DNA from: Methanobacteriota archaeon
Lineage (GTDB): Archaea > Thermoplasmatota > Poseidoniia > Poseidoniales > Poseidoniaceae
Assembly: GCA_004195635.1 (NCBI GenBank)
Contig: PSPT01000021.1
Location: 8,226-43,234 of the forward strand
Direction: 5' to 3'
Length of the DNA stretch: 35,009 nt
This document shows positions 15,255 through 23,801 of the stretch, in pieces (positions within the stretch are counted from its first letter, which is position 1; each line of letters begins with the position of its first letter). A program made the translations under genes and the position numbers. A model generated the notes under the pieces. It saw nothing but the letters and a program-made list of their open reading frames with translations. It ran no database searches and was not told where the DNA came from.

Positions 15255-15419
15255 ATGGCAAAATGGGGAGCTACAGAATATTTTCTCTTGGCCTTCAATA
15301 TTTGTGCTATTTATTTGGCTTACAGATTTATTAATTTTCGTCTGACGAGCAAATTAGAAGAAGTTGAAAACCGTCAAATAAAATCAGCACAAAGGCAAAA
15401 GAAAACCAAACTTGAATAA
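15255..15419 (+). CDS. Small single-span membrane protein, 54 aa
   Basis: A short reading frame with a good GAGGTGA at 5 bases before its ATG. It encodes MAKWGATEYF, one transmembrane helix at about 8-27 (FLLAFNICAIYLAY), then a basic, helical cytoplasmic tail (KLEEVENRQIKSAQRQKK). It follows the ferredoxin gene by 24 bases on the same strand and precedes corA by 46, so it is probably part of the same transcript. No family is recognised. It could be a small subunit or assembly partner of a membrane complex. Confidence 0.6.
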   Translation: MAKWGATEYFLLAFNICAIYLAYRFINFRLTSKLEEVENRQIKSAQRQKKTKLE

Positions 15420-15465
15420 TCTTTGAAAGCAAAAACCTTTGAAATGACGGGGATGACGGGCACAT

Positions 15466-16476
15466 ATGACCGAATTCCGTTTACAGACCACGGGTGGAGG
15501 CGTTCACGATGAGGAATTTGGCCTTGGTGAATTAGATGAACTAACAAAAGGCAAGGGCTGCGCTTGGCTAGATATTTACCAACCGGACGAAAAAGTAAAA
15601 GATTTTCTTCTCGATGAAATGGGATTTGATGAGTTAGCGGTTGATGGAATTGGAGAGCATTCGCTCAACACAGTTCAGCGCTTTGATGACCTTCGTTTTC
15701 TTGTAGTTTCAGCTCGCGATAGAGATAAGAGACTAGATACCGAGCCACTTGCAATTTTCTTGCAAAATCAATTGATGATCACGATTCACTTCTCTCGCAT
15801 TAGGGCACTTACTCCATTCAAGAGGCGTTATAAGAGAGCCGATCCCGAAGATATTGAACTTGGCATAGATTACTTTTTCTATGAATTATTGGACTCAATT
15901 GCAGATGATTGGACTCCACTATTAGATGAATACTCAAATGAGTTAGATGAATTAGAATATCGCGTCTTTGACCCAAAGATGAAATATGATAATCTTCTTG
16001 AAGAATTACACATCCTTAAGCAAAATTTACGCGAGGCTTCAAAGTCGATTGAGTCACTTCATTCTGCAACTATGAGGTTGGTAAAACCTGGTGATCGTCT
16101 TATTTCCACAGAAACCCTTACTCATTTCACCGCATTACATAACCTTGTACTTACTTTGATGAAGAGAAATCACAATTATTCAGCAGGCGCCACATCTACT
16201 AGGGACACATACCTCACTAATGCTAGTCTGAGCCTTGCCAAATCAAATCAAAGGCTTACTGAAGTTATGACTACCCTGACAATTATTGGAGCAATAATGT
16301 TGCCACTTACCCTTGTTGCAGGTATCTTTGGAATGAATACTAAATTACCCATAGGGGCTGATACACTCGGTGGTTTTTGGGTAGTGATGGCAATAATGGC
16401 CAGTTTTGGAATATTGATGTTATTCTGGTTTAGGCACCGTGGATGGTTTGAAAAACCAGGCGGGGGAATGGTATGA
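15466..16476 (+). CDS. corA: CorA-family magnesium/divalent cation transporter
   Basis: CorA proteins form pentameric channels for Mg2+ and sometimes Co2+ or Zn2+. The 336-residue chain has the large acidic N-terminal cytoplasmic domain and a long stalk helix (about 140-270). Two C-terminal membrane helices follow, and the signature GMN lies at 289-291 in the stretch AGIFGMNTKLP after the first of them. The tail is basic (RHRGWFEK). Its stop overlaps the start of the next gene as ATGA, so both are translated together. Confidence 0.93.
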   Translation: MTEFRLQTTGGGVHDEEFGLGELDELTKGKGCAWLDIYQPDEKVKDFLLDEMGFDELAVDGIGEHSLNTVQRFDDLRFLVVSARDRDKRLDTEPLAIFLQNQLMITIHFSRIRALTPFKRRYKRADPEDIELGIDYFFYELLDSIADDWTPLLDEYSNELDELEYRVFDPKMKYDNLLEELHILKQNLREASKSIESLHSATMRLVKPGDRLISTETLTHFTALHNLVLTLMKRNHNYSAGATSTRDTYLTNASLSLAKSNQRLTEVMTTLTIIGAIMLPLTLVAGIFGMNTKLPIGADTLGGFWVVMAIMASFGILMLFWFRHRGWFEKPGGGMV

Positions 16477-16772
16477 GTACTCGCTCATATGCAAAATTAC
16501 AACGCCAAGTTGCAGAAGTATTTGCCAATTGGCAAGACCCTCACGGAAGAGGGAGTTTAAATGAAAATGGAGATTTGAAGGGAATTGAAATTTCCGAAAG
16601 TGGACAAATACGAATGGCAATTAATCCAGCCCACCCTCACTGCCCATGTTGCTTAATTGATTTTAGAGACCTTCGCACTACTTTACTAAAAAATAAAAGA
16701 ATCAACTCTGTCGAAATAAATATTATTGGAATCCCAGCCAACAATAGATGGGCAAATGCAATCAATGAATAG
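16473..16772 (+). CDS. Small MIP18/DUF59-like protein
   Basis: The 99-residue chain follows the pattern of MIP18-type (DUF59) proteins, which help assemble Fe-S clusters. A helix (VAEVFANWQDPHG) leads to a GDLKGIEIS strand and a QIRMAINPAHPHCPCC loop, then a helix (DFRDLRTTLLKN) and a final strand VEINIIGIPANNRW. The HPHCPCC cluster could bind metal or a nascent Fe-S centre. The match is by pattern only, so the function is tentative. The start overlaps the corA stop by 4 bases, which is solid evidence that it is a real gene. Confidence 0.6.
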   Translation: MSTRSYAKLQRQVAEVFANWQDPHGRGSLNENGDLKGIEISESGQIRMAINPAHPHCPCCLIDFRDLRTTLLKNKRINSVEINIIGIPANNRWANAINE

Positions 16773-16786
16773 GCAAATATTTTTGC
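16773..16786. terminator. Possible bidirectional terminator between convergent genes
   Basis: GCAAA-TATT-TTTGC forms a small hairpin directly after the stop at 16772. A T-rich run lies on both strands, in the 55-base gap facing the convergent CPBP protease gene. Confidence 0.3.
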
Positions 16787-16827
16787 TAATGGTGGCAAAG
16801 AATCTATATTGAAGTTATTCAATTATT

Positions 16828-17514
16828 TCAAGCGAATAGAATCCAATATCCTATTCCAAACACCACTACATCGCAGATTGCGTGTGTGACAAATGGGACC
16901 CAGATGCTTCGATATTTGAGGTATAGCCAACTGAAAGCGGAGCCACCAACAAAGAGCCCAAGGCAAGCAATCAGGTTTATCCACAATGGAAATCCAAGGA
17001 AAAATAATGCGAAGAAATGATGTATAACGAAAATACCTGCGGAAAGAAATACCGTTTTCCACATGCCATTAATCACTACTTCGGCCTTCTCAACGATAAA
17101 CCAACGGAATACATATTCCTCTAGAACAGAGTTTCCAAATATCCAAAAAAGAGCGCCTGCGATATATGTACTTGCAACCGTCAACCCAACGGGCTCAAGT
17201 GAGGTTTTGAATTCTGTGGAATCAATATTATTAATGCCAAATACTAACCATGCTGCAATCATAATAATTGCAAAGGTGCCGCCAATAATTAGCGCTTCCT
17301 TGAATCCACCATTTTGTGGCTTGGACCATGATATCGGCAATTTGTCCACTTTCAATCGCCAAAACAATGGCAATCCCAGCATCCATAATTTTGAGACAAA
17401 CCATGATATTTGACCGAGTAAACCTCCGCTAGTGCCGAAGGAAAGTAAAATAGAAACCGTAGGAGCAATCCCCACAAGAAATAAACCGAGTAACGCCTTA
17501 TTTCTATTATCCAT
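16828..17514 (-). CDS. CPBP-family intramembrane metalloprotease
   Basis: CPBP (CAAX protease/bacteriocin-processing) enzymes cleave within the membrane. The protein of 228 residues has about seven to eight hydrophobic helices. It carries the three family motifs: EEYVFR (132-137, the EExxxR motif), HHFFA (165-169) and HAICD near the C-terminus. The ATG at 17514 is preceded by AGGTG at 6 bases. A perfect palindrome and a TATA-like AAATATTA lie just upstream, so it is likely regulated on its own. The substrate is unknown. Confidence 0.88.
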   Translation of the reverse strand: MDNRNKALLGLFLVGIAPTVSILLSFGTSGGLLGQISWFVSKLWMLGLPLFWRLKVDKLPISWSKPQNGGFKEALIIGGTFAIIMIAAWLVFGINNIDSTEFKTSLEPVGLTVASTYIAGALFWIFGNSVLEEYVFRWFIVEKAEVVINGMWKTVFLSAGIFVIHHFFALFFLGFPLWINLIACLGLFVGGSAFSWLYLKYRSIWVPFVTHAICDVVVFGIGYWILFA

Positions 17515-17528
17515 TTTCAGCACCTAGT

Positions 17529-17545
17529 ATTGCAAACTTTGCAAT
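17529..17545. promoter_or_regulatory. 17-base perfect palindrome, putative operator
   Basis: ATTGCAAACTTTGCAAT is a perfect 8+1+8 palindrome. It lies 15 bases before the CPBP protease ATG and 11 bases downstream of a TATA-like AAATATTATTC on the minus strand, so it would cover the transcription start. That is the classic place for a repressor site. Confidence 0.45.
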
Positions 17546-17579
17546 GTAAATCAACTGAATAATATTTCAGCCCTTTTTC

Positions 17580-18107
17580 TCAGGCAACATAATCGTCGTC
17601 TTTAGTCCAGTTTACGCCACAGAGGCCACCGGCTTGAGTTGCTTGACTAGAACGGAGAATTTCAGCAGGACTTCGCCCTGCATCCATTCCGTTAATTGAG
17701 TACATTTGCACTTTGCCCTCACCATCAACCAATACAGTCCCACGGAAGCCAACGCCCAAAGCAGGATTTAACATTCCAAATGCTTTGGTAACTTCGTGAG
17801 TTGTGTCGGCAATAACGGGGTGGGTAACACCGGCAGGGAAAATATCCTTATCAGCGAACCATGCATTGTGGCTAAACCAAGAGTCTGTAGATGCACCAAT
17901 AACGGTAATTCCATCACTCTCAAATTCATCCTTAAGGTTTTCAAAACCTACAATTTCAGTTGGACAAATGAATGTAAAGTCAAGAGGATACCAATAAATT
18001 AGATACCATTTACCAGTAAGTTCTGCACTGCCTAGGGTTTTCTTTTCGCCATTGTGATATACGGTTGCACTCCATTCCGGTGCATCTTGTTCAATCATGT
18101 TGTCCAT
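17580..18107 (-). CDS. Two-cysteine peroxiredoxin (AhpC/TSA type)
   Basis: It reduces hydrogen peroxide and organic peroxides. The thioredoxin-like chain of 175 residues has the peroxidatic Cys48 in PLDFTFICPTE and a probable resolving Cys163 near the C-terminus (GGLCGVNW), typical of AhpC-like 2-Cys enzymes. The conserved FRGTVLVD lies between. GAGGAG is at 8 bases before the ATG. No dedicated reductase is next to it. A TATA-like AAATACTAT lies about 35 bases upstream of the start. Confidence 0.94.
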   Translation of the reverse strand: MDNMIEQDAPEWSATVYHNGEKKTLGSAELTGKWYLIYWYPLDFTFICPTEIVGFENLKDEFESDGITVIGASTDSWFSHNAWFADKDIFPAGVTHPVIADTTHEVTKAFGMLNPALGVGFRGTVLVDGEGKVQMYSINGMDAGRSPAEILRSSQATQAGGLCGVNWTKDDDYVA

Positions 18108-18221
18108 GTTTAGTTCTCCTCAAGATGGGCGGAGAGTCCATAGTATTTCAACTGCCCTAAAACTCACTGAATGGAGGGCATATGGCCCATAATAGCGAAT
18201 GATTCACCCAGTATTATTGGC

Positions 18222-19028
18222 TCACTCAAATGGGTCCAAATTAACAACTTGCTCAATATCTATTCGTTTATAGCCGGAATCTGTAGCATATGCAGCACTA
18301 CGTTTGAGCATTCGCCTCATCCAACCGAGACGCATTAAATCCTGCATTTGGCCTATTTTTTCAATGAAAGGTTCAGGGTTATCGGAGACAAAACTTGTCC
18401 GCAAAGAATGCTCAGTTTCTTCAACCACATCATAGTATAACAACATTAATTCCTCTAATGCCTCATCGGTAACAGGCATACCGGCAAATGATTTTGCCAT
18501 CCTCCTTAGAGTCTGGGGGGTAAGAACCTGACCCTCACCCATTGCTTCAGACAAACCATCTTCCTCCACAACAGAGATTGAATGTTGAGTTTCCGATTCA
18601 TTTACTTCTCCACCAACTTGCGGAATATTCTGAGTCCTCAATACTTGCTCTAAATGGCGTGGTTTAATGGTCCCGACTCGATCTTTCTCTGCATACTCGC
18701 TTGATTTTCGGACCACCTTCTTCAATGACCGTTCTAATTCCTCAACTGCTCTTTGAACTGCCGCACTACCTACCGAATCAATCTTTTCAATTCGGTCTAA
18801 CATTAACTCTCTTGTTCGACTATATCCGAGCCTAGTTCGGTCGGGGTCGCCGAGAGTTTTGCGATCGGGTTCTGCGAGGATTGTTGCAGTTTCAAGTTCT
18901 GGAACAAGTTGGTCTAATTCTTGTATTAGATAATCAACCAATTGCTGTTTAACCGCACCAGAAAGACGCATGTCGGTAAATGATTGAGCGACCGCTCCGA
19001 TATGAGAGGCTGAGTACGGCTTCGCCAT
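18222..19028 (-). CDS. Duplicated histone-fold-like protein
   Basis: A 268-residue, fully helical, charged protein. Its two halves repeat the same pattern. AQSFTDMRLSGAV (about 14-26) matches AKSFAGMPVTDEAL (about 178-191). KSSEYAEKDRVGTIKPRHLEQVL matches RSAAYATDSGYKRIDIEQVV at the end of each half. Both resemble the histone-fold signature (R/A-V-x-D-x-A ... long helix ... A-x-R-K-T-I-K-x-x-D-I), with extra sequence inserted in the long helix. This is pattern-based; it could instead be another helical regulator. It lies 55 bases downstream of the M24 peptidase gene on the same strand, probably in one transcript. Confidence 0.5.
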   Translation of the reverse strand: MAKPYSASHIGAVAQSFTDMRLSGAVKQQLVDYLIQELDQLVPELETATILAEPDRKTLGDPDRTRLGYSRTRELMLDRIEKIDSVGSAAVQRAVEELERSLKKVVRKSSEYAEKDRVGTIKPRHLEQVLRTQNIPQVGGEVNESETQHSISVVEEDGLSEAMGEGQVLTPQTLRRMAKSFAGMPVTDEALEELMLLYYDVVEETEHSLRTSFVSDNPEPFIEKIGQMQDLMRLGWMRRMLKRSAAYATDSGYKRIDIEQVVNLDPFE

Positions 19029-19083
19029 GTATCTGCAAAAACGCTAGTCCTTTGAATATAGTGGGTGCAGAGGATGCACCACA

Positions 19084-20343
19084 TTACCACTCATGCAACC
19101 ATGGAAATGCGCCATCAGCACTAATCGTTTCCATACCCTCCTCACTCATTACCCAAGTATCTTCGCTGCCGATAGAGCCCTCGCCATAAACTACCTTTGG
19201 CTCAATTGCCATTGTGCCACCAACGGAAAGTGGCTGGTCAAAGCCAGGCGCAACTACAGGACTTTCATCCAATTCCAATCCGAGAGAATGACCTAGGAAA
19301 CGAGATTGGTCGGGTTTCATTCCCATTAAATTATTTTCATAACCTAATTCAACCGCCAATGAATACCCCTCGTGCCAAGCCTCAGCGCAAGTTTTTCCTT
19401 GGTCGAGAATATCAACCACTACTTCCTTTACAGTTAGCATATCTTCAAGGCGTTCAACCCAGACATCGCTTAATTGTCCAACTGAAAACATGCGTGTCAT
19501 GTCAACTGTGTAACCACGATGAACGTGTAATAAATCCACCAATACCGGCTCACCTACATTCACCCGATTAAACCCTGCACCCATACTCGCCATGGGATGT
19601 GGACCAGTTCCACCTACTGCTGAGTCAAAAAACGAAGGTATTCCACCCGCCCTTCCGGCGACAATAACTCCTCTATCACACTGCATCGGGTAGCGGCGCA
19701 ATTGAACATTTCCGGCAAAACCCGCTGCTCGACTTACCGCTTCAGCTGCAGCAACTAATTCTAATTCGGTTACACCTTCTCTTCCTACTTCGGCAACTGC
19801 CTCAAACATTGTGAGTTGAATGTCTGCACCTTGGCGCATTTGCTCTATTTCCCAAAGACTCTTTTTTTGCCGCATGCCATGCACAATACTTGAACAATCA
19901 CCTGAAGCCCCCAAAGGTGAGAGTGAACTTGAAAAATAATTAATCAATGATGCTGGGGCTGATGAATACTGTAACCAAGGCGCTCCGTTGTCCTTTTTGC
20001 AACCACGGCTGAGCAATTCTTCTGCAAGGTTTGCCATACGGGGTGATGCTACTACCTCATGAGGTGCGTCATCTCCACCAGCGTCCCATTTTGCTCGACG
20101 AATTGAACGACGGACAAATTGTACAGGTGCACCTGCCGAAGAGGCTGAAGGTATCCATAAATACCCATTTTGCCGGCCGCCGGCGAAATAATACAAATCA
20201 ACAGGATTTTGAATAAGCACGCCTGGAATCTCTGCATCGTCAAGAAGCAAAGCCATCATGTTTTGTCTCGATTCTAATTCACTTACCGGAACACGCCAAT
20301 CTTGGCCATCGGGGCCAACTAAATCTGCTTCAGCCCACGCCAT
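19084..20343 (-). CDS. M24-family metallopeptidase (Xaa-Pro aminopeptidase-like)
   Basis: The 419-residue protein has a creatinase-like N-terminal domain (about 15-165) and a pita-bread catalytic domain. Metal ligands are visible: the two Asp of VDLLHVHRGYTVDMTRMF, His in FLGHSLGLELDESP, Glu in AIEPKVVY and Glu in SEDTWVM. These correspond to the D-D-H-E-E set of M24 enzymes, so it is probably active and may cleave Xaa-Pro bonds or dipeptides. The start is ATG 20341-20343; a TTG directly before it is possible. It shares a divergent promoter region with the gene at 20450. Confidence 0.9.
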   Translation of the reverse strand: MAWAEADLVGPDGQDWRVPVSELESRQNMMALLLDDAEIPGVLIQNPVDLYYFAGGRQNGYLWIPSASSAGAPVQFVRRSIRRAKWDAGGDDAPHEVVASPRMANLAEELLSRGCKKDNGAPWLQYSSAPASLINYFSSSLSPLGASGDCSSIVHGMRQKKSLWEIEQMRQGADIQLTMFEAVAEVGREGVTELELVAAAEAVSRAAGFAGNVQLRRYPMQCDRGVIVAGRAGGIPSFFDSAVGGTGPHPMASMGAGFNRVNVGEPVLVDLLHVHRGYTVDMTRMFSVGQLSDVWVERLEDMLTVKEVVVDILDQGKTCAEAWHEGYSLAVELGYENNLMGMKPDQSRFLGHSLGLELDESPVVAPGFDQPLSVGGTMAIEPKVVYGEGSIGSEDTWVMSEEGMETISADGAFPWLHEW

Positions 20344-20401
20344 CAATACCTGTGAAGTGGCTTTAGTTGAAGAATAAGACCCACCGCTGAAAGAAATAAT
20401 G

Positions 20402-20410
20402 CATATATTA
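20402..20410. promoter_or_regulatory. TATA-like box in the divergent region
   Basis: CATATATTA is an AT-rich box about 40 bases before the ATG at 20450. On the other strand it lies about 60 bases before the M24 peptidase start. It could serve either gene. An ATG at 20399 overlaps it, which argues against that codon as the start. Confidence 0.35.
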
Positions 20411-20449
20411 GGGAGTAAGATTCATTACCTCAAAGCCCAAGCACAACTC

Positions 20450-21268
20450 ATGCACATAGTCACTAAAATCACCTTGGGGATTGGAGGGGTAATTCTTCTT
20501 GGTAGTATTATTGCAATGATTGTCGGAGGTAGTAGTTTTGCCGACGACATCGCCGAAAACCCAGAAGGTATTGGAAAATGGAACGGAACTTCACCCACAA
20601 CATACTCAGGGGAATTTAATATGATGGCACAGTATTATGTCTTTGTAGAAAACGGTTCTACAGTGAATGTTACGGTGATTGATGGAAATGCAACTAATTA
20701 CTTTGAAAGTTGTGAAGAATGGGGAGATTGTGACTCAATAACACTCTCTGGATACGATTATGTTGGCGATATTGTAATCAGTAATGGGGGCACTTGGGAT
20801 ATTGAATTCAGTGGAGAAGGGGAAGTAATAATTAAAGAACAAGAAATTAACCTTGGCGGATTATTGGCAATGGCTGGTGGGTTTTACGGAATATGTTGCT
20901 CAGTCTGTGTTCTTGGATTAGGTGTGATTTTCATTTTTGCTCTTGATGATAATAAACCACAACAAATTATTATGATGCAACAACCGGGAGCATTTGTTCA
21001 ACCGATGCAACAAGGAACCATTGATCCACACACAGGGCAACCAATAATGCATCAAGCCACATACCCGCAAATGGGTAATGCACAAACCGGCATGGCTCAA
21101 CCTGTTTACAATCAGCCAACACCTGCTCAACCTGTTCAACCAACCCAACCTGTTCAACCAACCCAACCTGTTCAACCAACCCAACCTGTTCAACCAACCC
21201 AACCTGTTCAACCAAGCGGCGGGTTTAGCCAATCGGTTTACAATTCACAAGATGAGCCAAAACTTTGA
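20450..21268 (+). CDS. Membrane protein with PVQPTQ repeat tail
   Basis: A 272-residue protein of unknown function. A transmembrane helix at about 5-27 ([19 protein letters not shown]) leads into a small extracytoplasmic beta-rich domain (about 30-135). This has potential N-glycosylation sites (NGTS, NVTV, NATN) and two nearby Cys. A second helix lies at about 142-166. The cytoplasmic tail is rich in Gln and Pro and ends in nearly five copies of PVQPTQ, encoded by 18-base repeats. MGII-type surface proteins often have such layouts. The start at 20450 fits the TATA position; an ATG at 20399 is also in frame. Confidence 0.7.
   Translation: MHIVTKITLGIGGVILLGSIIAMIVGGSSFADDIAENPEGIGKWNGTSPTTYSGEFNMMAQYYVFVENGSTVNVTVIDGNATNYFESCEEWGDCDSITLSGYDYVGDIVISNGGTWDIEFSGEGEVIIKEQEINLGGLLAMAGGFYGICCSVCVLGLGVIFIFALDDNKPQQIIMMQQPGAFVQPMQQGTIDPHTGQPIMHQATYPQMGNAQTGMAQPVYNQPTPAQPVQPTQPVQPTQPVQPTQPVQPTQPVQPSGGFSQSVYNSQDEPKL
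21128..21214 (+). repeat. 18-base tandem repeat, about 4.8 copies
   Basis: The unit CAACCTGTTCAACCAACC is repeated exactly in 21128-21145, 21146-21163, 21164-21181 and 21182-21199, with a partial copy to 21214. It encodes PVQPTQ in the tail of a membrane protein. The copies are identical at the DNA level, pointing to recent expansion or homogenisation. Copy number may vary between strains. Confidence 0.9.
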
Positions 21269-21302
21269 TGCCTAACAAATAACAATAATGCATCAATTAT
21301 TT

Positions 21303-22289
21303 TCAATTAGTTGTTTCAATTGATTGGGGCAGAGTAAATGGCTCTGCTTGGGCAATACGTTGTTCTGCTAAGTCACAATATTCACGACTCAAATCAACTC
21401 CAATGAATTTGCGCCCACACTCTACCGCTGCAATTGCGGTAGAACCTGAGCCAAGGAAGGGGTCAAGCACAACATCACCGGTAAAGGTATACATCTCAAT
21501 ACATCTGCGGGGTAATTCAGTAGGAAATGGCGCTGGATGACCCACTCGTTTAGCCGAAACAGTAGGGAACCTCCAAATTGATTTAGTCAACTCAACAAAC
21601 TCTTTTCGGTCAATTGTATTTTGCCGAACATCTCTTTCAGATTTTTCCCTTGGCAATTTATATCCTCCTTTGGAAAAGATTAGAATATACTCATGTACAT
21701 CTCGCAAGCAAGGATTTGAAGCGCTGGCAAAAGACCCCCATGCACAAGAAACTCCAGCACTTGCTGACTTATCCCAAATCACTTCGCCGCGTTGCAAAAA
21801 ACCTAATTCTGTCATAATTAAATTAACATGACTAGAGAGGGGGATGTAGGGTTTTCTCCCAAGGTTTGCAACATTGATTACCGCCCTTCCCCCTGGGACT
21901 AATACGCGATAGCACTCTGCAAATACATCACGAAGAAGAGATAGGTATTCGGTTAATCCAAGATTTTGATCATACTCTTTACTCGCATTATATGGCGGGG
22001 AAGTTACCATTAAATGAACTGAATTATTTGGAATTTGCAATAAATTTCTGCTATCGCCACAAATTACTGAATCTTCGAGTTCTATGGGCAAAGGTTGTGA
22101 AACTCCGGTATCATGCTCAGTTGCTAATTCAGCGTGCATTTTTGAATTATAATATACACTTGAATCATGACTTTCTCGTTTTGAAACTCCGAAAGAAGAT
22201 GTATGAGTGGCAGCACGTTGGCGGGGGCCTGACAATACTCGGTCATCCCCGTCATCAATAGGGGCCCTATGACCAATCTTTCGCGCCAT
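21303..22289 (-). CDS. DNA methyltransferase of the beta class (TSPPY), orphan
   Basis: A SAM-dependent amino-methyltransferase for DNA. The catalytic motif IV is TSPPYN (96-101), typical of N4-cytosine but also some N6-adenine enzymes. Motif I lies later as DPFLGSGST (276-284), followed by GVDLSREYC. This IV-before-I order defines the beta group. About 70 residues of polar sequence precede the domain. No restriction endonuclease or specificity subunit is nearby, so it is probably a solitary enzyme for regulation or replication-related marking. The ATG at 22287-22289 is the likely start. The target sequence cannot be read from the gene. Confidence 0.88.
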   Translation of the reverse strand: MARKIGHRAPIDDGDDRVLSGPRQRAATHTSSFGVSKRESHDSSVYYNSKMHAELATEHDTGVSQPLPIELEDSVICGDSRNLLQIPNNSVHLMVTSPPYNASKEYDQNLGLTEYLSLLRDVFAECYRVLVPGGRAVINVANLGRKPYIPLSSHVNLIMTELGFLQRGEVIWDKSASAGVSCAWGSFASASNPCLRDVHEYILIFSKGGYKLPREKSERDVRQNTIDRKEFVELTKSIWRFPTVSAKRVGHPAPFPTELPRRCIEMYTFTGDVVLDPFLGSGSTAIAAVECGRKFIGVDLSREYCDLAEQRIAQAEPFTLPQSIETTN

Positions 22290-22529
22290 TAGCAAGCATC
22301 CTGTTCACTGCATTGATAATGATTGCCACTGATGAAGGGAGTTGGACGCGCGTCTGCCTACCCTCACCAAAAAGCCAAAATCAATAAGTAAGGCTATTTT
22401 TTAGCAATAATCATCCACTTATCTGTAAATATTATTCAAATAATTGGCGGGGGGGATAAATAGATATTTTTCACTCTTAATTACCACTATTGTAGGGTAA
22501 CTATTGAAAACCTCCGTGCTTTCACAGGA
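22290..22529. other. Divergent intergenic region between methyltransferase and pgk
   Basis: It is AT-rich with no reading frame of interest. On the plus strand, ATAAATAGATATTTTT at about 22456-22471 looks like a TATA region for pgk, leaving a leader of about 40 bases. A run of seven Gs (22449-22455) precedes it. TAAATATTATTCAAATAATT at about 22425-22444 may be a second promoter box. No tRNA or convincing hairpin was seen. Confidence 0.4.
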
Positions 22530-23801
22530 ATGATGGAGAGGGTCCTCTCACTTGATGATGTCCGGGTTGAAGGACGTGTCGTCCTATTGCGAATTGACAT
22601 CAATTCGCCTTTAGACCCAAGCACTGGCGCATTTTTAGATGTCACGAGAATTGTGGAAATTCTCCCCACTATGCACCGTTTATCAAAATCAAAAGTGGTA
22701 ATCTTGTGCCACCAAAGTAGACCTGGAAAAAGGGACTTCACAACAACCAGCGGACATGCTAGAGAATTAGGTAGGTTGCTGGGTAGACCTGTAAAGTGGG
22801 TAAATGACATTTATGGGGATAGAGCATTATTAGCCATTGATGAACTAAAGATGGGGGAAATATTAATGCTCAATAATGTCCGAATGGATGAAGAAGAAAT
22901 GTCTCGTAATAATGACTCCTTTGAACTATTAGCAGACTCCGAAATGGTGCAGAGATTATCGGGGATTGCCGATATTTTTGTCAATGATGCTTTTGCATGT
23001 GCACACCGAAATAGCCCCTCAATGACTGGTTTTACCTATGCCCTGCCCTGTGTTGCGGGAGAATTAATGAAAAAGGAAATTGATGCTCTTCAAAAAGCAT
23101 TAAAAAATCCAATCCGTCCGTGTATTGCAGTTCTTGGCGGGATTAAAATTGATGACTCAATTGCAGTAGCAGATAATATGTTGCGTGAAGGAACTGCCGA
23201 TGAAGTTTGGGCAACAGGCGGTGTTGCAAATCTTCTCTTGAGTCTAAGTGAACATTACCCCGGTAGTCCTTCAATGAGTTTTCTTGAACAGGAGTTGGGA
23301 GACGCGTGGTGGCCAACGGTTGAAATTGCCAAAAAACTACTATTGGATTTCCCAGATGCAATAATTTTGCCTGTTGATGTTGCCGCCAATGTTGCCGATA
23401 ACCGAGTTGATATGAAGGTTGAAGATTTGCCCATAGAAGCACCAATATTTGATCTCGGTGTGCAATCTATTCTCAAATTGTCAGCCGCAATTCGCTCAGC
23501 AGGAACAATAATTCTCAATGGTCCAGCGGGTGTCTTTGAACTTGACAATTTTGCCTTTGGGACTATTGAAATGCTCAATGCATGCGCAGAATCTTCAGCA
23601 TATGTGGTCATCGGCGGCGGACATACAGCAACACTCGTTGGACAACGTGGATTAGCAGGGCGAATGGGACACCTCTCAACTGGGGGCGGAGCCTGCTTGG
23701 ATTTCATCGCTGGGCGAAACATGCCGGCAATCTCTAGCCTTACCGAAAGTGCGGCGAGATTCGGCATTGACATAATAGAAGAAAATCAACCCCAAGCCTA
23801 A
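22530..23801 (+). CDS. pgk: Phosphoglycerate kinase
   Basis: It converts 1,3-bisphosphoglycerate and ADP to 3-phosphoglycerate and ATP, or the reverse in gluconeogenesis. The 423-residue chain shows the N-domain substrate site (LLRIDINSPLDP), the DIFVNDAFACAHRNSPSM segment, VLGGIKIDDSI (in place of GGAKVxDKI), and the nucleotide loop GPAGVFELDNF. The Gly-rich end VIGGGHTA and LSTGGGACLDFI is also typical. The length is usual for archaeal PGK. ATG at 22530 or 22533 may start it. It is followed on the same strand by an ABC-F gene after 83 bases. Confidence 0.96.
   Translation: MMERVLSLDDVRVEGRVVLLRIDINSPLDPSTGAFLDVTRIVEILPTMHRLSKSKVVILCHQSRPGKRDFTTTSGHARELGRLLGRPVKWVNDIYGDRALLAIDELKMGEILMLNNVRMDEEEMSRNNDSFELLADSEMVQRLSGIADIFVNDAFACAHRNSPSMTGFTYALPCVAGELMKKEIDALQKALKNPIRPCIAVLGGIKIDDSIAVADNMLREGTADEVWATGGVANLLLSLSEHYPGSPSMSFLEQELGDAWWPTVEIAKKLLLDFPDAIILPVDVAANVADNRVDMKVEDLPIEAPIFDLGVQSILKLSAAIRSAGTIILNGPAGVFELDNFAFGTIEMLNACAESSAYVVIGGGHTATLVGQRGLAGRMGHLSTGGGACLDFIAGRNMPAISSLTESAARFGIDIIEENQPQA

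Noticed and set aside
21128-21214. Regular repeats as a CRISPR array
   Set aside because: Units are directly adjacent with no spacers and encode a peptide repeat in frame.
22300-22360. TGATGA near 22331 as a C/D box RNA
   Set aside because: No D box or closing stem was found at suitable spacing.
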